Assembly (NCBI GenBank): GCA_017962375.1
Contig: JAGCVJ010000017.1
Span: 1 to 64,000, forward strand
Length of the DNA stretch: 64,000 nucleotides
Source: Bacteroidales bacterium
GTDB taxonomy: Bacteria; Bacteroidota; Bacteroidia; Bacteroidales; UBA932
Reading direction: 5' to 3'
Position numbers and translations under genes: made by a program. The notes beneath the pieces were generated by a model, which saw only the letters and a program-made list of their open reading frames with translations, was not told the DNA's origin and made no database searches. This document shows, in pieces, positions 57,467 to 64,000 of the stretch; position 1 is the first letter of the stretch, and every line of letters starts with the position of its first letter.

Positions 57467-58699
57467 CTACCAGTTCAAGATTTTCTTGAAGTCGTAGGTC
57501 TCAGGATCCGGCACGTATTTCTTGGCCGCCTCGTAATCCTTAGGAGTGATGTAGTGCATGATGTACTCGAAGATCATGTTCACCTTGTCCTGATGGATAT
57601 TCACGCCTCTTGGCGGAATCTTTCCGGTTGCAGGATCCTGCATATCCTTCAGGTACAGGCTCTTGATATTTCCGTTCAGGTCGAGGTAAACCATACATCC
57701 GGTAATGCCCTGCTTGAAGAGCTTGTAAACTCCCATACCCAGCTCAGTGCAGTAAACCAGGTCGTAAGCATGAGGGGTGATGCAGCGGATTTCGTATCCG
57801 ATCTCCACCGGACGGATCTTGACCTTGATTCCGAGCTGCTTAAGCTTGACGTCAAGGATATCGTTGAACATCTGAGCCTTGGATATCTTTCCAAGTTCAG
57901 GATGACCGTGCTCGTCGTAAGAGAATCTCACTCCATATTTCTCGAGTTCCTCAGGAGAGAAGCCCTCGAAAACGCCCTCTGAGATGATAATAGCACCGTA
58001 GTCTATTCCCAGGATCTTTCTCTTGATGATGGCTGAAACCGCCATGTTGAGAATCTTCTCCACGGAAATGTCGCTCTTGTTGAACATTTCCGGAATCACG
58101 ATCATAGGGAAATGGTTGGTGTAGCCGATTGCCAGAGCAAGGTGTCCGGCGCTTCTTCCCATAGCGGAAATCACGAACCAGTTGTGGCTGGTGCGGGCAT
58201 CCTCATAGACTGTAGCCGCAATCCTGGAACCCTCTCCCTTTGCGCTCTGATATCCGAACGTAGGGATGTTCTGTGGCAGAGGAAGGTCGTTGTCTATAGT
58301 CTTTGGAACGTGTATGTTGGATATAGGGAAATTCTTTGCTTTCAGGAACTTGGCAATGCGGTTTGCAGTGGATGCGGTATCGTCTCCTCCAATCGTAACC
58401 AGCAGTTCTATATTGTTGTCCTGGAAGAATTTAAGGTTGAAGTTCTTGTCAAAATCCTCCTGTGTAGGTTTGAAGCGGCTCATCACCAGGTAAGATCCTC
58501 CGCGATTGAAGATATCATCCGCCTTGAAGAAATCCAGTTCCACATAGTTCGGGTCCGGGGAGAAAAGCCCCTTGTAGCCGCCGTGAAGGCCGAGTACACG
58601 GTATCCGTTGCTTATGAAAGTCTTTGTTATACTGCCTACTACAGTATTCATTCCAGGGGCGGGACCGCCGCCTGTAAGTATCACGATAGATTTTTGCAT
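57467..58699 (-). CDS. PPi-dependent phosphofructokinase-like
   Basis: 410 residues. GGGPAPGMNTVVGS is the substrate loop; GGDDT (104-108) has Asp where ATP-PFKs have Gly, the mark of PPi-using enzymes; PKTIDNDLP (132-139) is the catalytic motif, and AMGRSAGHLALAIG and ISEGVFEGFS follow. Converts fructose-6-phosphate to fructose-1,6-bisphosphate with PPi, cytoplasmic glycolysis. A TACATTTG box lies at 58724-58731. Long forms of this type are common in anaerobic Bacteroidetes. Confidence 0.9.
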   Translation of the reverse strand: MQKSIVILTGGGPAPGMNTVVGSITKTFISNGYRVLGLHGGYKGLFSPDPNYVELDFFKADDIFNRGGSYLVMSRFKPTQEDFDKNFNLKFFQDNNIELLVTIGGDDTASTANRIAKFLKAKNFPISNIHVPKTIDNDLPLPQNIPTFGYQSAKGEGSRIAATVYEDARTSHNWFVISAMGRSAGHLALAIGYTNHFPMIVIPEMFNKSDISVEKILNMAVSAIIKRKILGIDYGAIIISEGVFEGFSPEELEKYGVRFSYDEHGHPELGKISKAQMFNDILDVKLKQLGIKVKIRPVEIGYEIRCITPHAYDLVYCTELGMGVYKLFKQGITGCMVYLDLNGNIKSLYLKDMQDPATGKIPPRGVNIHQDKVNMIFEYIMHYITPKDYEAAKKYVPDPETYDFKKILNW

Positions 58700-58723
58700 A
58701 TTACGATAACTCTAAATCGGATG

Positions 58724-58731
58724 CAAATGTA
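58724..58731 (-). promoter_or_regulatory. -7 box TACATTTG for PFK
   Basis: Perfect TAnnTTTG, 24 nt upstream of the ATG at 58699. Confidence 0.5.
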
Positions 58732-58785
58732 CCATTTTTCTGAAGACCACACCTATTTTTATTAGAAAATTTGCGTATTTTTAGT

Positions 58786-58793
58786 TAAATTTG
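58786..58793 (+). promoter_or_regulatory. -7 box TAAATTTG for ligA
   Basis: Perfect TAnnTTTG, 18 nt upstream of the ATG at 58812; excludes the TTG at 58791 as start. Confidence 0.5.
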
Positions 58794-58811
58794 GCATCTT
58801 GTACAAGCCGT

Positions 58812-60866
58812 ATGGACGCAAACGAAGCAAGACATAGGATAGACGCCCTCAGGGAGGAAATCAATGCCCACAACAGGCATTATTACCTGGAGAACGCGCC
58901 GGTGATTTCGGACTACGAGTTCGACCTTCTGCTGAAGGAACTCATTCAGCTGGAAGAACTCTATCCGCAATTCAAGAGCGCGGATTCCCCTACCGCCAAG
59001 GTGGGAAGCGACCTGGAAACCCAGAACGCTCCATTCAAGCAATATGCCCATCTCCATCCTATGCTCTCTCTTGCAAACACTTACAGCATAGAGGAACTCC
59101 GCGATTTTGACTCTCGAGTGCGCAAAGGCGTGATTTCTCAGTTCACCTACAACTGCGAGCTCAAGTTCGACGGCAGGGGAATCAACCTGCTCTACAGGAA
59201 CGGGATCCTGGTAAGGGCTTTGACAAGAGGAGACGGCACAACCGGAGACGATGTCACACGCAATATAAAGACAATCAAGTCTATACCCCTGCAGCTGAAA
59301 GACGGCTCGGGATATCCTTCCGAATTCGAGATAAGAGGAGAGGTCTATATGCCTTTCGACTCGTTCAACAAGCTCAACACCCAGAGGGAGCTGGACGAGG
59401 AGCCGCTTTTCGCCAATCCGAGAAACGCGGCGGCCGGATCGCTGAAGATGCTCTCCAGCAAAGCCGTTTCCGGCAGAGGGCTGGACTGCGTGCTATACCA
59501 CCTGATTGCCCCCGGCTATGAAGATTCCCTGCACAGCAAATCGCTTGAAGACGCCGCTTCTTGGGGCCTGCCAATTAGCTCGCACTCAAGAAAATGCTCT
59601 ACCATAGACGAGGTTGTGGAATATATCAGGGAATGGGACGACAGACGGCACGCCCTGCCTTTCCCTACAGACGGAGTGGTGGTGAAAGTTGACCAGTACT
59701 CTCTGCAGCGCGAGCTTGGTTTCACGGCCAAGACTCCAAGGTGGGCCGTAGCCTACAAGTTCAAGCCGGAAGAAGCTCTCACAAAAATAGAATCCATTGA
59801 CTACCAGGTTGGAAGAACAGGAGCTGTAACCCCTGTGGCAAACCTTTCCCCTGTGCTTTTGAGCGGAACCACCGTTAAGAGAGCCACTCTCCACAACGCG
59901 GACCAGATGGATCTTCTGGACGTGAGGGTTGGAGACTTTGTTTACGTGGAAAAAGGCGGAGAGATTATCCCAAAGATAACCCGCGTGGAGCTTTCAAGAA
60001 GACCGGCCGACAGCCGTCCTGAAGTATTTCCGGCAGTATGCCCTGCCTGCGGCACGGCTCTAGTCAGAGATCCGGAACAGGCTAAATTCTTCTGCCCGAA
60101 CTCAGACGGATGCCCTCCTCAGATAGAAGGCAAGTTCCTCCATTTCTCGTCCCGCAAAGCAATGGACATAAACATCGGCGAAGTGGCCGTCCACCAGCTT
60201 TGCGAAAGAGAGTTCGTCAAGGAACTCCAGGATCTTTACAGCCTGGATGACTTCCAGCTGCTGAGCCTGGACAAATGGAAGGGAAAGAGCGTGGAGAACT
60301 TCCGCGCATCGCTGGAAAAATCCAAGCAAGTGCCGTTCCATAGAGTGTTGTACGCTCTGGGAATCAAGAATATAGGAGAAACCACCGCAAAGACTCTGGC
60401 ATCGCATTTCAAGAATATAGACGTTATCAAAGATGCTTCAAGGGAAGAACTTCTCACTGTTGAGGACGTAGGCGGCACGCTTGCAGATTCTATCATAAAC
60501 TGGTTTGCCGAGCCACGCCACCTGAACACAGTGGAAGAGCTGAAAAAGGCAGGCCTTAAGTTCAGCCTGGAGGAAAAAGCATCTGTTTCAGACACTCTGA
60601 AGGGCATGACCATAATGATAACCGGCAACTATTCCATCCCGAGAGACACAATGAAATACTACATAGAGGCGCATAGCGGAAAGGTAGGAAGCAGCGTAAC
60701 AGCCTCTACCACATACCTTGTGGCAGGAGCCAAGGCCGGCGGCGCCAAGCTGGAGAAGGCAAGAAAACTCGGCATCCCGATAATCACCGAGGAAGAGTTC
60801 TACAAGATTGCCGCGCCGGGAGAGGAAGAATCTCCAGCACCTGACAATGAATTAACTTTATTTTAG
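58812..60866 (+). CDS. ligA: NAD-dependent DNA ligase
   Basis: 684 residues from the ATG at 58812 (MDANEARHRIDALREEINAH). The adenylated Lys118 is in CELKFDGRGIN (KxDG); HPMLSLANTYS is the NAD site; RKGVISQF and the OB-fold follow; the zinc finger Cys cluster is CPACGTALVRD...CPNSDGC; HhH repeats (LGIKNIGETTAKTLAS) and the C-terminal BRCT (GMTIMITGNYSIPRDTMKYY) complete it. Essential for replication and repair. Confidence 0.96.
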   Translation: MDANEARHRIDALREEINAHNRHYYLENAPVISDYEFDLLLKELIQLEELYPQFKSADSPTAKVGSDLETQNAPFKQYAHLHPMLSLANTYSIEELRDFDSRVRKGVISQFTYNCELKFDGRGINLLYRNGILVRALTRGDGTTGDDVTRNIKTIKSIPLQLKDGSGYPSEFEIRGEVYMPFDSFNKLNTQRELDEEPLFANPRNAAAGSLKMLSSKAVSGRGLDCVLYHLIAPGYEDSLHSKSLEDAASWGLPISSHSRKCSTIDEVVEYIREWDDRRHALPFPTDGVVVKVDQYSLQRELGFTAKTPRWAVAYKFKPEEALTKIESIDYQVGRTGAVTPVANLSPVLLSGTTVKRATLHNADQMDLLDVRVGDFVYVEKGGEIIPKITRVELSRRPADSRPEVFPAVCPACGTALVRDPEQAKFFCPNSDGCPPQIEGKFLHFSSRKAMDINIGEVAVHQLCEREFVKELQDLYSLDDFQLLSLDKWKGKSVENFRASLEKSKQVPFHRVLYALGIKNIGETTAKTLASHFKNIDVIKDASREELLTVEDVGGTLADSIINWFAEPRHLNTVEELKKAGLKFSLEEKASVSDTLKGMTIMITGNYSIPRDTMKYYIEAHSGKVGSSVTASTTYLVAGAKAGGAKLEKARKLGIPIITEEEFYKIAAPGEEESPAPDNELTLF

Positions 60867-60904
60867 TCGCGATAAATAAAAACAATCTATAAAACACTGA
60901 ATCA

Positions 60905-62101
60905 ATGAGAATTGCAAAAGTAACAGACAGAATCAGCTACATCGGCGTCAATGACCGCCGGACTGCTCTCTTTGAGAACAACTGGCCGATTCCTTACGGA
61001 GTATCCTATAATTCATACATCATCAAAGACGAAAAGAACGTGCTCATAGACACCGTGGAATACGGCTCTGACGGAGATTTCCTCTGCAAGATAGAGTGCG
61101 CTCTGCAGGGCGGAAACCTGGACTATCTGGTTGTAAACCACATGGAACCAGACCATTCCGGAATGATCCGCAGCGTCCTGGCCAAATACCCTCAGATGAA
61201 GATAATCGGCAACGCCAAGACCTTTGAACTGATGCAGAAATACTACGGCATTGCTGAAGATAATGTCATGCTTGTGACTGACGGACAGGAGCTTAATATC
61301 GGAAGCGGAGTGCTGAAGTTTGTCTTTGTGCCTTGGGTGCACTGGCCTGAAACTATGGTTACCCTGGACGTGAAGGATTCCGTGCTGTTCAGCTGCGACG
61401 CTTTCGGCGGCTACGGCAGCCTTGACGGCGGCATCTTCGATTCCGACTATAACATGGACGAGATGTTCCTGCCTGAGATGAGGCGCTACTATTCCAACAT
61501 AGTTGCCAAATACAACCAGATGGTTACCAGGGCAATAGCTAAGCTAGCCGGAGTTCCGGTGAAGATAATCGCTCCTTCTCACGGAGTTGTGTGGAAGGAG
61601 AATCCGGCCAAAGTCATCGGCCTTTACGCAGACTGGGCCGCTTCCAAGGCTGAAGAAGGAGTGGTAATTGCCTACGCCTCAATGTACGGCAACACCGCAA
61701 ACTTGGCAGACCAGATCGGGGCAAAGCTCGCCGAGAAAGGCGTCAAGAATATCCGCACCTGCGATGTTTCCAGAACCAATGTATCCTATATCCTCAGCGA
61801 CATTATGCGCTACAAGGGATTCATCCTGGGAACCTGCGCCTACAATACCTTCATGCACCCTATGATGGAGCATCTTTGCAACGAGCTCAGAATCATGGGC
61901 CCTAAGGGCAAGGTGATGGGTATATTCGGAACCAGCGGATGGAACGGTGCAGGAGCCAAGGCCCTGGCCAAATTCGCCGAGGAGGCCAGGCTAAGTGTTG
62001 TGGGCCCTGTTGTGGAGGCCTTCGGAGCCCCTACTTCAGACAAGGTGAACCCTTCTCTGGAAGAATTTGCAGAGGCATTCACCCAGGCTTTAAAAGCATA
62101 A
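60905..62101 (+). CDS. FprA-family A-type flavodiiron protein
   Basis: 398 residues. The metallo-beta-lactamase domain carries NHMEPDHSG (His79, Glu81, Asp83, His84) and further His/Asp ligands, and the C-terminal flavodoxin domain begins VVIAYASMYGNTANLADQIG (~253). Reduces O2 to water or NO to N2O, using rubredoxin (36694-36852 in this window). Followed after 4 nt by the thioesterase. Confidence 0.95.
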   Translation: MRIAKVTDRISYIGVNDRRTALFENNWPIPYGVSYNSYIIKDEKNVLIDTVEYGSDGDFLCKIECALQGGNLDYLVVNHMEPDHSGMIRSVLAKYPQMKIIGNAKTFELMQKYYGIAEDNVMLVTDGQELNIGSGVLKFVFVPWVHWPETMVTLDVKDSVLFSCDAFGGYGSLDGGIFDSDYNMDEMFLPEMRRYYSNIVAKYNQMVTRAIAKLAGVPVKIIAPSHGVVWKENPAKVIGLYADWAASKAEEGVVIAYASMYGNTANLADQIGAKLAEKGVKNIRTCDVSRTNVSYILSDIMRYKGFILGTCAYNTFMHPMMEHLCNELRIMGPKGKVMGIFGTSGWNGAGAKALAKFAEEARLSVVGPVVEAFGAPTSDKVNPSLEEFAEAFTQALKA

Positions 62102-62105
62102 GGAT

Positions 62106-62489
62106 ATGGCAGAAGAACTGAAAATCGGGATGAGCAATATTGCCCGCAGTATGGTCACAGACCAGAATACAGCCGCCGCTTACGGAACCGGAGCGATGGC
62201 GGTTTTCTCCACTCCGGCCATGATCTCAATGATGGAGGAAGCGTCTTTTCTGCTACTGAAGAAACTGGGCTATGCCAGCGTGGGCACGGGCGTGAATATC
62301 AAGCACCTGAGAGCCTGTCTGCCAGGCACCGAGGTCTGGGCTGAAGCCGTGGTGGAAGACATAGACCGCAGAGCCGTCGTGTTCAGCGTCACGGCTTACG
62401 ACAGCAAGGGAGAGATCGGCAAAGGCACACATTCCAGATTCATCATCGACCCTGAGAAATTTATGAACAAACTATTGGAGGCTAAATAG
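62106..62489 (+). CDS. Hot-dog thioesterase, FlK-like
   Basis: 127 residues. LSNIARSMVTDQNTAAAYGT and ISMMEEASFLLLKKLGYASV, VGTGVNIKHLRACLPGTEVW give the hot-dog fold of fluoroacetyl-CoA-thioesterase-like proteins. Probably hydrolyses a small acyl-CoA; the substrate is not known. It sits between FprA and hydG with 2-nt spacing to hydG. Confidence 0.82.
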   Translation: MAEELKIGMSNIARSMVTDQNTAAAYGTGAMAVFSTPAMISMMEEASFLLLKKLGYASVGTGVNIKHLRACLPGTEVWAEAVVEDIDRRAVVFSVTAYDSKGEIGKGTHSRFIIDPEKFMNKLLEAK

Positions 62490-62491
62490 AT

Positions 62492-63916
62492 ATGGCATAT
62501 AAAATGGACAGGACGCTAAGCAATGGAGCATTTGACTTCATAGACGCCCAAAAGATAGAAAGCCTTCTTTCTTCCACGAAGGAAGACAAGGTCCGCTATC
62601 GCGAACTGTTTGCCAAGTCACTGGAAAAGAACCCTCTGAGTCTGGAAGAAACGGCAGCTCTGCTCTCAATAAAGTCAGAAGAAGGCCGCCAGGAGCTTTT
62701 CCAGGCGGCAAGAGACCTCAAGAAAATCGTTTACGGTAACAGGATTGTCCTTTTCGCCCCGCTTTACATAGGAAACCTCTGCATCAACGACTGCGCCTAC
62801 TGCGGATTCAAGAAATCCCTCAAGACGACTATCAGGAAAACCCTCAGCCGCGAGGAAATCATACAGGAAGTGACCGCCCTGGAAGACGAGGGGCAGAAGA
62901 GGCTCATACTCGTGTTCGGCGAGTCTCCGCTCTACAGCCCTGAGTTTATCGCAAACTGCGTCAGGACAGTCTATTCCGTACATTCAAAGAACGGTTCCAT
63001 CCGCAGGGTGAACATCAACGCCGCTCCGCTGGACGTGGCCGGATACAAGACAATCAAGGCAGAAGGAATCGGCACATACCAGATATTCCAGGAGACCTAC
63101 CACAGGCGTTCATACGCAAAATACCATCCGGCAAATACCGTAAAGGGAGACTTCCTGTGGAGGCTGGACGGCCTTGACCGCGCATTCGAAGGCGGCATAG
63201 ACGACCTGGGCATAGGAGCTCTCATAGGCCTGTATGACTGGAGGTTTGAGGTTATGGGACTGGTCAGCCACGCCATCCACCTGAAAGACAGGTTCGGCGT
63301 AGGCCCGCATACCATAAGCTTCCCGAGAATCCAGCCGGCAAACGGGCTGGAGGAACTGGACCTTCCTTATAGATGCGGCGACGAGGACTTCAAGCAGCTG
63401 GTGGCAACCCTCAGGCTCGCGGTACCGTATACCGGAATGATAATGACAGCCAGAGAGAACCCGGCCGTAAGAAATGAGGTCATTCACTTCGGAGTCAGCC
63501 AGATAGATGCCGGAACACATCTGGAAATTGGAGGCTATTCGGAGAAAAAAGACGGCCAGAATCTGGAAAGGGAGCAGTTCCAGGTGGGAGACACCAGAGG
63601 CCTGGACGAAGCCGCCAAATGGCTTATGTCTGAAGGCTTCATACCGAGTTTCTGCACCTCCTGCTACCGCAGCGGCAGAACGGGAGAGCATTTCATGGAG
63701 TTTGCTATACCCGGGTTTATCAAGAAATTCTGCACCCCTAACGCTTTGCTCACGCTTGCCGAGTTCCTCCAGGACTACGCTTCAGAAGAGACCAGAGCGC
63801 TGGGCAACAAGCTGATTGACAAAGAGCTGGAAGAAATTGAAGAAGGCCCGTGGAAAGAGAAGATAAAAGAAAGACTCAAGAAAATTTCTGAGGGAGAAAG
63901 AGACCTCAGGCTATAA
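62492..63916 (+). CDS. hydG: [FeFe]-hydrogenase H-cluster maturation enzyme HydG
   Basis: 474 residues. The radical-SAM cluster is NLCINDCAYCGF (Cys97, Cys101, Cys104; CX3CX2C) and the second C-terminal cluster is FCTSCYRSGRTGEHF (CX2C) plus a later Cys, both needed to make CO and CN- from tyrosine. Indicates an [FeFe] hydrogenase in the genome; hydE and hydF are not in view. Starts 2 nt after the thioesterase stop. Confidence 0.95.
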   Translation: MAYKMDRTLSNGAFDFIDAQKIESLLSSTKEDKVRYRELFAKSLEKNPLSLEETAALLSIKSEEGRQELFQAARDLKKIVYGNRIVLFAPLYIGNLCINDCAYCGFKKSLKTTIRKTLSREEIIQEVTALEDEGQKRLILVFGESPLYSPEFIANCVRTVYSVHSKNGSIRRVNINAAPLDVAGYKTIKAEGIGTYQIFQETYHRRSYAKYHPANTVKGDFLWRLDGLDRAFEGGIDDLGIGALIGLYDWRFEVMGLVSHAIHLKDRFGVGPHTISFPRIQPANGLEELDLPYRCGDEDFKQLVATLRLAVPYTGMIMTARENPAVRNEVIHFGVSQIDAGTHLEIGGYSEKKDGQNLEREQFQVGDTRGLDEAAKWLMSEGFIPSFCTSCYRSGRTGEHFMEFAIPGFIKKFCTPNALLTLAEFLQDYASEETRALGNKLIDKELEEIEEGPWKEKIKERLKKISEGERDLRL

Positions 63917-63926
63917 GCTGAAAAGG

Positions 63927-64000
63927 ATGAGTGAATTTACCAGAGAAGACAACGAACTGATTGAACGAGAGTTTGAGCAACTGAGGCTGGCGGCCCTGAG
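63927..64000 (+). CDS. Start of next gene, possibly RelA/SpoT family (3' end outside window)
   Basis: An ATG at 63927 opens a frame MSEFTREDNELIEREFEQLR... that runs off the window after 24 codons. The pattern resembles the N-terminus of Bacteroidetes bifunctional (p)ppGpp synthetase/hydrolases, but too little is seen to be sure. It starts 11 nt after the hydG stop. Confidence 0.35.
   Translation, partial: MSEFTREDNELIEREFEQLRLAAL

Noticed and set aside
1-64000. CRISPR array, prophage, insertion sequence or rRNA genes
   Set aside because: No regularly spaced repeats, transposase, integrase, phage structural gene or rRNA-like sequence was seen on either strand.

Overview
The window looks like a chromosomal stretch of a gut- or rumen-type anaerobe of the order Bacteroidales. 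The evidence is the many TAnnTTTG -7 boxes upstream of genes, fimbrillin-type and choice-of-anchor J surface lipoproteins, DUF4252 genes around an ECF sigma factor, WYL regulators, a GGDD-type (pyrophosphate) phosphofructokinase, a 2-oxoacid:ferredoxin oxidoreductase and the [FeFe]-hydrogenase maturase HydG. Genus cannot be settled by eye. Genes are densely packed, no gene-free gap exceeds about 300 bases, and I saw no phage, insertion sequence, CRISPR array or rRNA.

Layout. 1-9.7 kb: flavin and redox accessory genes (PNPOx-like, two NADPH-FMN reductase-like proteins, an exported flavodoxin, aldo/keto reductase, exported CMD-cupin fusion, ferritin-like protein) with two AraC regulators, an interrupted HD gene, a fimbrillin-like lipoprotein and a chimeric gene remnant. 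9.8-16.5 kb: a tandem choice-of-anchor J lipoprotein with a TlpA-type thioredoxin and a small Cys peptide, a TPR protein, unknown exported or membrane proteins, and a truncated serine hydrolase. 16.5-21.9 kb: a minus-strand run of GNAT, exported nitroreductase, exported C1 peptidase, an unknown protein, a Cache-HAMP-PP2C phosphatase and an unknown exported protein. 22-31 kb: an acetylxylan-esterase-like protein, acyl-CoA synthetase, LOG protein, a DUF4252/sigma/anti-sigma/DUF4252 operon, an NlpC/P60-LysM hydrolase, a beta-propeller and a DMT transporter. 31-36.9 kb: UvrA-like ATPase, MFS transporter, metallophosphoesterase and flavoprotein.

36.7-39.5 kb holds one operon of NfeD, SPFH, HAD, fRMsr and rubredoxin. 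39.6-43.6 kb is ilvE, a TPR protein and a four-subunit 2-oxoacid:ferredoxin oxidoreductase (probably branched-chain, Vor type), divergent from an AtoE-like fatty-acid transporter. Together these suggest branched-chain amino-acid oxidation to branched short-chain acids with ferredoxin reduction. 45-49 kb carries a heterodimeric ABC exporter. 49.9-54.5 kb holds a nitroreductase, a WYL regulator, an LtaS-type sulfatase broken by an in-frame stop, and a second WYL regulator. 54.5-64 kb holds HAD, cytidylate-kinase-like, MATE, tRNA-Thr(CGU), PPi-PFK, LigA, FprA, a thioesterase, HydG and the start of one more gene.

The most noteworthy points are: two genes each broken by a TAA where a lysine is expected; two deletion-type gene remnants; a pair of small acidic peptides with an EG-[LI][IL]-CAS motif directly upstream of large surface lipoproteins; a ferritin-like protein without its usual His ligands; a perfect 15-bp palindrome at the promoter of a WYL operon; a repeated AACCAATA leader motif in the 36.8-43.7 kb operons; and several genes whose start codon lies only 4-8 nt from the -7 box, suggesting leaderless transcripts. 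All assignments are from reading the sequence; no database search was run.
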